Made by a program: the position numbers and the translations under genes. DNA of 64,000 bases, taken from assembly GCF_900112035.1 (NCBI RefSeq), contig NZ_FOKC01000001.1, positions 310,001 through 374,000 on the forward strand, read 5' to 3'. This document shows, one piece after another, positions 44,144 through 50,974 of this stretch; position 1 is the first letter of the stretch; each line of letters begins with the position of its first letter. Below the pieces are notes generated by a model. That model was not told the DNA's origin. It ran no database searches and was given only the letters and a program-made list of their open reading frames with translations. The stretch is from Nocardioides alpinus. Its GTDB lineage: Bacteria; Actinomycetota; Actinomycetes; Propionibacteriales; Nocardioidaceae.

Positions 44144-44156
44144 ATGATCCCATCAT
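44144..44156. promoter_or_regulatory. Putative GntR operator
   Basis: ATGATCCCATCAT is a perfect dyad (ATGAT/ATCAT around CCC) in the 37-bp gap between the GntR and MFS genes. GGGAT is also repeated on the minus strand (GGGATcatGGGAT). Size and place fit an FCD-type GntR site controlling both promoters. Confidence 0.55.
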
Positions 44157-44177
44157 TGATCCGTCGTGGAGTCGAGC

Positions 44178-45407
44178 GTGACCACCCTGCTGCCGCCGCA
44201 CGCCCCAGTGAACCGCGCTCGCCTGACCCTGTGGGCCGGACTCGCCACCGCACTGACGGCGCTCAACCTGCGCACGGCGGTGACGGGGTTGTCTCCCCTG
44301 CTCGAGACGATCGGGGCGGACCTGGGCTTCGGGCTCGCCCTGGCCGGCCTGCTGGGCACCGTGCCGGCGGCGACGTTCGGCGTCTTCGGCTTCCTCGCCC
44401 CGGTGATCACCCGGAGGTACGGGCTCGAGCGCACCGCCGCGGCGGCGCTGGCCCTCACCGCGCTCGCCCTGGTCCTGCGAGCGCTCTCCCCGACTCCTCT
44501 CGCACTGGTCGCCTCGACCGTCGTGGCGTTGGCCGGCATCGGCGCGGCCAACGTCGTGATCGTGCCCCTGATCAAGGCCTGGTTCGCCGATCGCATCGCC
44601 CTGTGGACCTCCGGCTACCTGCTCCTGCTCCAGACGGGCCAGTTCGTCGCTCCCCTGCTGGCCGTGCCGGTGGCCGGGGCGACGAGCTGGCGCCTGTCGG
44701 TGGGCATCTGGGCAGCACCCGCCGCCGTAGCGGCCGTCGTCTGGCTGACGCTCGCGATCGCGCTGCCCGCTGACCACCACGCGCCCGCCGCCGCGGCGCC
44801 CGTCACCCAGCGGCAGATCGGTCGCTCGTCGACCGCCTGGGGCCTGATCGGGCTGTTCGCGATGGTGTCGGTGTCGAACTACAGCATCATCACCTGGGTC
44901 CCGGCCGTGCTCACCGACGCCGGCGCCAGCGCCGCGCGGGGCGGCGCCATGCTCGGGTTGTACTCGGCCTGGGGAGTGCTCGCAGCCCTGGTCGTCCCCC
45001 AGCTCGCCACCCGCTTGCGCAACCCGTTCGTGGTCGTCGTCGCCTGCTCGGTCCTGCTCGTCGTCGGCTATGCAGGACTGGCCCTCGCACCGCTGGACGG
45101 CACCGTGCTCTGGATGTGCGCGCTCGGCGTCGGGGTCAGCACGTTCCCGCTCTGCATGACGCTCATCAACCACCGCACCCGGACCCCGCAGTCCGCCTCG
45201 GCGGTGTCGGGCTTCGTCCAGGGCGTCGGCTACGGGCTGGCCTGCTTCGGGCCGATCGGTCTCGGGCTGGTGCGCGAGGCGACGGGCTCGTGGACGACGC
45301 CGCTCGTCCTCCTGGGCGCGACTGCGCTTCCCGGCCTCCTTGCCGGCTGGTACGCGTGCCGGCCATGCTTCGTCGAGGACGCCGTCGCCGACACGTACGC
45401 GGCCTGA
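44178..45407 (+). CDS. MFS transporter, CynX/NimT family
   Basis: A 409-residue, twelve-helix transporter. CynX/NimT features: ALTALNLRTAVTGLSPLL in helix 1, AGLLGTVPAATFGVFGFLAP, GIGAANVVIVPLIKAWFADR (helix 4 and the loop), and SASAVSGFVQGVGYGLACFGP. Members export cyanate, nitroimidazoles or other small compounds. GTG 44178 has GGAG six bases before it; the in-frame GTG 44166 lacks this. The divergent GntR gene and shared operator suggest substrate-induced expression. Confidence 0.88.
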   Translation: MTTLLPPHAPVNRARLTLWAGLATALTALNLRTAVTGLSPLLETIGADLGFGLALAGLLGTVPAATFGVFGFLAPVITRRYGLERTAAAALALTALALVLRALSPTPLALVASTVVALAGIGAANVVIVPLIKAWFADRIALWTSGYLLLLQTGQFVAPLLAVPVAGATSWRLSVGIWAAPAAVAAVVWLTLAIALPADHHAPAAAAPVTQRQIGRSSTAWGLIGLFAMVSVSNYSIITWVPAVLTDAGASAARGGAMLGLYSAWGVLAALVVPQLATRLRNPFVVVVACSVLLVVGYAGLALAPLDGTVLWMCALGVGVSTFPLCMTLINHRTRTPQSASAVSGFVQGVGYGLACFGPIGLGLVREATGSWTTPLVLLGATALPGLLAGWYACRPCFVEDAVADTYAA

Positions 45408-45482
45408 GCCTGTCGATCCGGGACCGGTTCGTACGTCACCCTTGATGACGAGCCGCACGGGGCGGCCCCACGGAGGAGTGAC

Positions 45483-45824
45483 ATGACCAAGTACGCCATC
45501 TACTTCCACCAGCAGTGGGTCGGGGACCACCCCGAGGAGTGGTACCTCACCAGGGTCGAACCGTCCACCGCCGTCGTCGCCGAGATGGAGGCGTCCGGAG
45601 TCCTGGTGTTCGCCGGCGGCCTCGTGGAGGACATGTCGCAGGCGTTCAGCGCCGACGACACCAGCGGGACCATGGTGGTCACCGACGGGCCCTACACCGA
45701 GACCACGGAACACCTCGGCGGGATCACGATCATCGAGGTCGAGACCCTCGAGGAGGCCCGGGAGTGGGCCGCCAAGGTCGCCGAGGGTTGCGGGTGGCCG
45801 CAGGAGGTCCGCGTCGTCAAGTAG
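45483..45824 (+). CDS. YCII-related (DGPY.E motif) protein
   Basis: A 113-residue protein of the ferredoxin-like YciI/YCII family with TDGPYTETTEHLGGITIIEV, close to the DGPFAETKE signature of proteins paired with ECF sigma factors. No sigma factor is adjacent. Small hydrolase or dehydrohalogenase-like roles are suggested for relatives; unproven here. GGAGG lies upstream of the ATG. It overlaps the convergent secreted protein gene by eight bases. Confidence 0.85.
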   Translation: MTKYAIYFHQQWVGDHPEEWYLTRVEPSTAVVAEMEASGVLVFAGGLVEDMSQAFSADDTSGTMVVTDGPYTETTEHLGGITIIEVETLEEAREWAAKVAEGCGWPQEVRVVK

Positions 45825-46383
45825 CCCTGCCCTGTTCGACCGGCGCCGGCACCCAGGCGGTGAGGCTGCGCGGGTCGCCGAGCCAGTCGGTGCGGGTGTT
45901 CCTGCCGTCGGGCCTGGTGCCGGCGACCCGGACCGCGACCCGGACCTGCTCCGGCGAGCCCAGCACCTCGCGCGACATCCGCATCCGCACCTGGTCGGCG
46001 TCGTAGTCGATCCTCATGCGGTAGGACCCCTCGACCGGCTCGCCCCACTTCTTCGTCGCGAACCCGTCCGTGGTGAGCAGGGCGTAGTCGGTGCCGACGA
46101 AGTAGCCGCCGGCGAACACGTACTCCGGGCCGGGGTCGGTCGGGTCGGTGTCGAGGAACACCGAGCCCGACGAGCCGCTGCGGAACGACTCCACCAGATC
46201 GGTGTGGGTCGTGGTCACCACGACGTTCTTGCTGCGGTGGTCGACGGTGACCGACCTCAGGTCGACGCCGTGGCCGAGGTCCTGCGGGTCCAGGACGCCG
46301 ATGCCGTCGGCGTGGGCCGGGGCGAGCGGGGACAGGACGAGGGCAGCGAGCGCGAGTGTGGCGCCGCTCAGGGTGGTGCGCAT
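45817..46383 (-). CDS. Secreted protein of unknown function
   Basis: A 188-residue exported protein, not recognised. Signal peptide from MRTTLSGATLALAALVLSPL to about AHADG. The mature part is a beta-rich domain with DLRSVTVDHRSKNVVVTTTH near its start and YRMRIDYDADQVRMRMSREV later, no cysteines. Similar secreted proteins are common in Nocardioides-like actinobacteria. The ATG at 46383 is chosen because AAGGAAA lies five bases upstream; ATGs at 46395 and 46416 are also in frame. It overlaps the convergent YCII gene by eight bases. Confidence 0.72.
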   Translation of the reverse strand: MRTTLSGATLALAALVLSPLAPAHADGIGVLDPQDLGHGVDLRSVTVDHRSKNVVVTTTHTDLVESFRSGSSGSVFLDTDPTDPGPEYVFAGGYFVGTDYALLTTDGFATKKWGEPVEGSYRMRIDYDADQVRMRMSREVLGSPEQVRVAVRVAGTRPDGRNTRTDWLGDPRSLTAWVPAPVEQGRAT

Positions 46384-46480
46384 GGTTTCCTTCATGTCCC
46401 AAGGACGCGACGGCACCCTGTTTGGTTGCTTCGTCTGAGATGATCCGGTTCCGCAGGATCCCCCATGACCGAGGAGACGC

Positions 46481-47218
46481 GTGGCCCCCGCCCGCCAGGC
46501 CCCCCTGACCGTTGCCTCATGGCTGGTGCACGCCTACACCGCCTCCGGGGTCGTGCTGGCGTTCCTCACCGTCATCGCGGTGATGGAGGGCGACACCGTC
46601 CGGGGACTGTGGCTGTTCCTGGCCGCGATGGTCGTCGACGGCACGGACGGGATGCTCGCCCGCTGGGTCCAGGTCAAGCGGCACGTGCCGTGGTTCGACG
46701 GGGCGCTGCTCGACAACATCGTCGACTACATCACCTATGCCTTCATGCCCATGGTGCTGCTGTGGAGCGCGGGCTACCTCGGTGAGGGGACGTCGGCCAC
46801 GGTGCTGGCGGTCGTCCCGCTGCTTGCCTCGGCCTACCAGTTCTGCCGGGTCGACGCGAAGACCGACGACCACCTGTTCCTCGGCTTCCCGAGCTACTGG
46901 AACATCGCGGCCTTCTACGTCGTCGTCCTCGACCTGCAGCCGGCCACCGTCGCGGCCGTGCTGCTCGTGTGCGCCGTGCTGGTCTTCGTGCCGATCGGCT
47001 ACGTCTACCCCTCGCGCACGACGACGCTGCAGGTGCCGACACTCGCCCTGACCTGCCTCTGGCTGGCCAGCTATGCGGTGCTGCTCGTGCAGCTCCCCGA
47101 CCCGAGCCCCGTCTGGCTGACCATCTCGGTGGCCTACGTCGTCTACTACGTCGCGCTCAGCCTCTACCTGACGGCCCGTCGCTCCCGCAGCACCGCCGCA
47201 GCGGCTGCGGCCGACTAG
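46481..47218 (+). CDS. pcs: CDP-alcohol phosphatidyltransferase, phosphatidylcholine synthase-like
   Basis: A 245-residue membrane enzyme with the CDP-alcohol phosphotransferase motif DGTDGMLARWVQVK followed by FDGALLDNIVDY (DG-x2-AR-x8-G-x3-D-x3-D form). About eight helices. Segments TASGVVLAFLTVIA, DAKTDDHLFLGFPSYWN and VFVPIGYVYPSR align with bacterial phosphatidylcholine synthase (Pcs) as I remember it, more than with PgsA or PssA. Pcs makes phosphatidylcholine from CDP-diacylglycerol and choline. Substrate specificity is an inference. GTG 46481 has GAGGAG upstream. Confidence 0.78.
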   Translation: MAPARQAPLTVASWLVHAYTASGVVLAFLTVIAVMEGDTVRGLWLFLAAMVVDGTDGMLARWVQVKRHVPWFDGALLDNIVDYITYAFMPMVLLWSAGYLGEGTSATVLAVVPLLASAYQFCRVDAKTDDHLFLGFPSYWNIAAFYVVVLDLQPATVAAVLLVCAVLVFVPIGYVYPSRTTTLQVPTLALTCLWLASYAVLLVQLPDPSPVWLTISVAYVVYYVALSLYLTARRSRSTAAAAAAD

Positions 47219-47230
47219 CGAGATCAGAGG

Positions 47231-47259
47231 GCGGGCGGGAGTCCGAGACTCCCGCCCGC
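47231..47259. terminator. Bidirectional terminator between pcs-like gene and subtilase
   Basis: Perfect 13-base stem (GCGGGCGGGAGTC / GACTCCCGCCCGC) with loop CGA, starting 12 bases after the pcs-like stop and 68 bases from the convergent subtilase stop. Confidence 0.85.
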
Positions 47260-47327
47260 TGCCACCGTGCCCCTGTTGCGCGGTGGCTCCCCCCCTGGAG
47301 GGTCTTGCTCAGCCTTGGGTCAGTCCG

Positions 47328-48788
47328 TCACCCCAGCGCTGCGACTGCGGCCACAACGTCGACGAGGCCGTAGCCCTTGTCGTACGACGTGGTGCCGAGC
47401 GGTCCGGCCGTGTAGGCCGCCCCGTCGGTGTACTTGTGCGCCGAGACCTTCAGCGCCCGCTCGATGTCGGCGGGCGTCGCGGACGGCCTGGCCTGGAACA
47501 GCTGCGCGACGATGCCCGCGATGTGCGGGGCCGCCATCGACGTGCCGCTGATGGTGTTGAAGGTGCCGATGTCGAGCGCGCCCGGCCCGTTGCGGAAGTC
47601 GAGACCCGTCGAGCAGATCGCGAGGTAGAGCCGGCACGACGAGGTGATGTTCTCTCCCGGGGCGGAGATGTCCGGCCAGGTGGAGGCGTCCGAGCCCAGG
47701 CCGCGCGAGCTGTACTCCGAGACGACGCCGGCGCGGGTGCCGGTGTCCTGGTCGTAGTAGGACGCGACCGACAGGATGCCGCCGGTGGGGTCCTGGCCGG
47801 GCGGGTTGGTCAGGCTCGTCGAGCCGTCGCCGCCGTCGTTGCCGGCGGCCCAGACGGTCACCACGCCCTCGGTTGCGAGCGCACGCTGCAGCTTGACGGT
47901 GGCCGACTCGGGGTCGAACTCGCCGCCGCCGGTGGGGCCGTAGGAGTTGTTGGTGACCTTGATGGGCGGGCAGGTGGAGGCAGGTACGCCGGCTCCGCAG
48001 GGAGCGGCGTGGTTCTCGAGCACCCAGTTGAGCGCGGAGTCGGCGCCGAGGATCACGATGCCGGCACCGGTCGAGATCGAGACGAGCTTGGCGCCGGGTG
48101 CGGCACCCTGCAGCGTGCCGCCGTCGGTCAGTGTGGTGGGACGACCCGCGACGATGCCGCTGACGTGGGTGCCGTGACCGCCCACGGAGAGGGTGTCGGT
48201 GTCGACGAAGGCGGGGAGCCGCTGGACCGAACAGGTCTCGGTCAGCGGCTCGCACAGCGCCTCGAGGTTGGCGACGACCGCGCTCGAGCCGTCGGCCTCC
48301 TTGAAGTAGGGGTGGGTCGGGTCGACGCCGGAGTCGATGACGGCGACGCTGACCCCCTTCCCGGTGAGCTTCGCGCCGTCGGCGCCGGTGAGGGTGGCGG
48401 CCGCCTCTGCGCCGCGGGTCGCGGTGTTGGAGGTCTCCTGGAAGAACTCGATCGGCTGCGCGCCGCCCTCGACGTACGTCACTCCGGGTGCGCTGCGGAC
48501 TGCCTGGATCTGGGCCTTGGTGGCGTTGGCGATGACCACGCCGATGGCGCTGAACTCGCCCTTCTTCGCCATGCCTGCGGCCGTCACGGCCTGACGGGCC
48601 GCCGTGATCGAGGTGCCGTGGACCATCACCGAGGTCTTCCCGGTGAGGCTGCCGAGCTGGCCGGCGAGGAAGGTCGAGACGTTGGCCGGAGCACTCTGGT
48701 CGGCGGCCGAGGCGGTGCCGCCGGAGGTGAAGGTCGCCGAGGCGGCCAGGATGCTGGCCGTGGCGGCGAGCAGGGGCTTGATTCGCAC
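47328..48788 (-). CDS. Secreted S8 (subtilisin-like) serine protease
   Basis: A 486-residue exported protease. Signal peptide ends near GGTASAADQ. A propeptide of about 90 residues (I9-type inhibitor fold) precedes the catalytic domain. The triad is Asp in SVAVIDSGVDPTHPY, His in GGHGTHVSGIVAG and Ser in ISGTSMAAPHIAG; the oxyanion Asn is in WAAGNDGG. A Cys-containing insert (EALCEPLTETCSV) and another (CGAGVPASTCPP, CRLYLAICS) suggest disulfides. No sorting or anchoring motif is seen at the C-terminus. It probably acts as a free extracellular protease. Confidence 0.95.
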   Translation of the reverse strand: MRIKPLLAATASILAASATFTSGGTASAADQSAPANVSTFLAGQLGSLTGKTSVMVHGTSITAARQAVTAAGMAKKGEFSAIGVVIANATKAQIQAVRSAPGVTYVEGGAQPIEFFQETSNTATRGAEAAATLTGADGAKLTGKGVSVAVIDSGVDPTHPYFKEADGSSAVVANLEALCEPLTETCSVQRLPAFVDTDTLSVGGHGTHVSGIVAGRPTTLTDGGTLQGAAPGAKLVSISTGAGIVILGADSALNWVLENHAAPCGAGVPASTCPPIKVTNNSYGPTGGGEFDPESATVKLQRALATEGVVTVWAAGNDGGDGSTSLTNPPGQDPTGGILSVASYYDQDTGTRAGVVSEYSSRGLGSDASTWPDISAPGENITSSCRLYLAICSTGLDFRNGPGALDIGTFNTISGTSMAAPHIAGIVAQLFQARPSATPADIERALKVSAHKYTDGAAYTAGPLGTTSYDKGYGLVDVVAAVAALG

Positions 48789-48896
48789 GTGGTCCTCCCG
48801 AGGTTGGAGTCGAGTCGTTGCCAGGACAACGAGGCGATGTGCGCCAGGTCACGCGGCATTTCACGGCCGGGTTGGTGCGGAGGGGACAATGGCCAC

Positions 48897-50243
48897 ATGA
48901 CCGAGTTGCCCCGCAAGGCCGCGGCCCGCACGGCACGCCTCGCGGCGCTCCCGTTGGGGTACGCCGGACGCCAGGCCATGGGCCTGGGCAAGCGGCTCGG
49001 CGGCAAGCCCGCCGAGTCCGTGTTGTCCGATGTCCAGCAGCGCACCGCCGAGCAGCTCTTCCGCACGCTGGGTGAGCTCAAGGGTGGGGCGATGAAGTTC
49101 GGCCAGGCGCTGAGCGTCCTGGAGTCGGCGCTGCCGGAGGAGCTGGCCGCGCCCTACCGCGAGCACCTCACCGCGCTGCAGGACTCCGCTCCCCCGATGC
49201 CGACGTCGACGGTCCGCCAGCAGCTCACCGCCCACCTCGGTGCCGACTGGCGCCAGCGGCTGGTCTGGCTCGACGGCGCGCCCACGGCGGCCGCCTCCAT
49301 CGGCCAGGTCCACCGCGGCCGGTGGCGCGACGAGGACGGCACCGAGCACGACGTGGCCGTGAAGGTCCAGTACCCCGGTGCCGGTGAGGCCCTGATGGGC
49401 GACCTCAAGCAGATCGCCCGCGTGGCGCGCGGCGTGGCCCCGGTCTTCCCCGGTATCGACATCAAGCCCCTCGTCGCCGAGCTGCAGGCACGTGCCGCCG
49501 ACGAGCTCGACTACACGCTCGAGGGCGAGGCCCAGGCGGCGTACGCCGAGGCCTTCGCCGACCACTCCGACATCGTCATCCCTGACGTGGTCGCCGTCGG
49601 CGGCGAGGTGATCGTCACCGAGTGGCTCGACTCCGCGCACTCGCTGGCCCACATCATCCGCGAGGGCACGCAGGAGGAGCGCGACCACTACGGCGAGCTC
49701 TTCGTACGCTTCCTCTTCGAGGGTCCGCGCCGCACCGGCATGCTGCACGCTGACCCGCACCCCGGGAACTTCCGGATCCTGCCCGCGCCCGACGGCGGGC
49801 TCGGCCGGCTCGGCGTGCTCGACTTCGGCGCGGTCGCCCGGCTGCAGGGCGGCGCGTTCCCCGAGAACATGGGCCGCCTGATGCGCATCGCGCTCGACGA
49901 GGACCCGGAGTCGCTGGTCGCCGTCCTGCGCCAGGAGGGCTTCATCAAGGACCGGATCGAGGTCGACCCGGCGATGGTCCTGGCCTACCTCGCGCCCTTC
50001 GTCGAGCCGGCCGCCGAGGACCGCTTCACGTTCAGCCGCGAGTGGATGCGCGAGCAGTTCGAGCGGATCAACGACCCGCGGGCCGAGACGTTCACCCTCG
50101 CCACGCGCCTCAACCTGCCGACGTCCTACCTCCTCATCCACCGCACCTGGCTCGGCGGCATCGGGCTGCTCAGCCAGCTCGGCGCGACAGCGCCGTTCCG
50201 CGCGATCCTGGAGGAGTCGCTGCCCGGGTTCGCGAGGGAATGA
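48897..50243 (+). CDS. ABC1/UbiB-family atypical kinase
   Basis: A 448-residue protein of the AarF/UbiB/COQ8 family. Family hallmarks: the KxGQ motif in GGAMKFGQALSV, the Ala-rich nucleotide loop AAASIGQVHRG, VAVKVQYPGA (Lys), LHADPHPGNF and VLDFGAVARL. Members are membrane-associated ATPases/kinases supporting quinone or lipid metabolism. The ATG at 48897 follows GACAAT and six bases; readings extending far upstream run antisense through the protease gene and are not real. Its stop overlaps the next start (ATGA). Confidence 0.92.
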   Translation: MTELPRKAAARTARLAALPLGYAGRQAMGLGKRLGGKPAESVLSDVQQRTAEQLFRTLGELKGGAMKFGQALSVLESALPEELAAPYREHLTALQDSAPPMPTSTVRQQLTAHLGADWRQRLVWLDGAPTAAASIGQVHRGRWRDEDGTEHDVAVKVQYPGAGEALMGDLKQIARVARGVAPVFPGIDIKPLVAELQARAADELDYTLEGEAQAAYAEAFADHSDIVIPDVVAVGGEVIVTEWLDSAHSLAHIIREGTQEERDHYGELFVRFLFEGPRRTGMLHADPHPGNFRILPAPDGGLGRLGVLDFGAVARLQGGAFPENMGRLMRIALDEDPESLVAVLRQEGFIKDRIEVDPAMVLAYLAPFVEPAAEDRFTFSREWMREQFERINDPRAETFTLATRLNLPTSYLLIHRTWLGGIGLLSQLGATAPFRAILEESLPGFARE

Positions 50244-50650
50244 GCATGGACTCCGCCGTCGCCCTGGCCCGCTGGCACGCCGTCGTCGATCGCCACGACC
50301 CCGCCGGGCTGCCCGCGCTGATCGCCGAGGACGCGGTCTTCCGCAGCCCGGCCGTGCACACGCCGCAGGTGGGCCGCGACACCGTCGTGGGCTACCTGAC
50401 CGCCGCCTTCACCGTGCTCGGCCCGGCGCTCACCTACGAGCGCGAGTGGCTCGGCGAGGACTCGGCGGTCCTGCAGTTCCGCAGCGAGGTCGGCGGCCTC
50501 GACGTCTCCGGGATCGACATGATCACGTGGGACGCGGACGGCCAGATCGTCGACTTCACCGTGATGGTCCGCCCGGCCAAGGCGCTCCAGGCCGTGATCG
50601 AGCACATGGGAGCCGAGCTCCTGCGGATGCTGGAGGCGGCGGGAGACTGA
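50240..50650 (+). CDS. NTF2-like (SnoaL-type) protein
   Basis: A 136-residue NTF2-fold protein: ALARWHAVVDRHDPAGLPAL, DAVFRSPAVHTPQVGRDTVV and VSGIDMITWDADGQIVDFTV. The fold serves small-molecule isomerases, cyclases or accessory proteins; substrate unknown. ATGA overlap with the UbiB-like gene suggests a linked function, perhaps binding a lipid or quinone. The repeat block begins 28 bases after its stop. Confidence 0.85.
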   Translation: MSMDSAVALARWHAVVDRHDPAGLPALIAEDAVFRSPAVHTPQVGRDTVVGYLTAAFTVLGPALTYEREWLGEDSAVLQFRSEVGGLDVSGIDMITWDADGQIVDFTVMVRPAKALQAVIEHMGAELLRMLEAAGD

Positions 50651-50678
50651 CCTCGGTGCGGCTACGGCGTACGCCGAA

Positions 50679-50832
50679 GGTGGCGGCACACGACATCCCG
50701 ACCTGCCCATCCGATGTCGTCCGCCGCCACCCTCCCGGGCGCGGCGCCGAAGGTGGCGGCACACCACAGCCCCACCGGCCGATCCCATGTCGTCCGCCGC
50801 CACCCTCGCGGGCGCGGCGCCGAAGGTGGCGG
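50679..50832. repeat. 73-bp tandem repeat of hairpin units (2.1 copies)
   Basis: Unit A (50679-50731) and unit B (50752-50804) each open with GGTGGCGGC and close with GCCGCCACC, forming 53-bp hairpins. Unit A has an additional inner stem CGACATC/GATGTCG, partly decayed in unit B. A third copy starts at 50825 (GGTGGCGG) and is truncated where the second repeat family begins. The linker GCGCGGCGCCGAA is the same in both gaps. Confidence 0.85.
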
Positions 50833-50841
50833 AGGGCCGCT

Positions 50842-50940
50842 CGCCAACTCACCAGTTGGCGAGTCGGGTTGCCAGGAGAGCGCCCGGACCACCCCCACGT
50901 CGCCAACTCACCGGTTGGCGCGCCAACTCGTGAGTTGGCG
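50842..50940. repeat. Three copies of a 20-bp palindrome
   Basis: CGCCAACTCACCAGTTGGCG (50842-50861), CGCCAACTCACCGGTTGGCG (50901-50920) and CGCCAACTCGTGAGTTGGCG (50921-50940). The CGCCAACTC/GTTGGCG arms are constant and only the centre changes. Copies 2 and 3 abut. The pattern resembles REP-type extragenic palindromes or an operator array. Confidence 0.85.
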
Positions 50941-50974
50941 AAAACCACCTCGGGCGACACGAGCTCGAGGCAGG

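Larger units (their letters stand above)
50651..50974. other. Intergenic repeat block between NTF2-like and VWA genes
   Basis: The 324-bp gap contains no credible gene. It holds a 73-bp-period tandem repeat of long hairpins (50679-50832) followed by three copies of a 20-bp palindrome (50842-50940). Both flanking genes point toward it, so part of it may terminate transcription. The last 34 bases before the VWA stop (50941-50974) are unremarkable. Confidence 0.75.

Noticed and set aside
42357..45713. An open frame of more than 1,100 codons on the minus strand
   Set aside because: It is antisense or out of frame to msrA, the MFS gene and others, has Arg/Gly/Ala-rich composition typical of shadow frames in high-GC DNA, and contains no domain.
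47283..48896. Plus-strand reading extending the UbiB-like protein about 540 residues upstream
   Set aside because: It runs antisense through the subtilase gene and has shadow composition; family start and a leaderless -10 place the true start at 48897.
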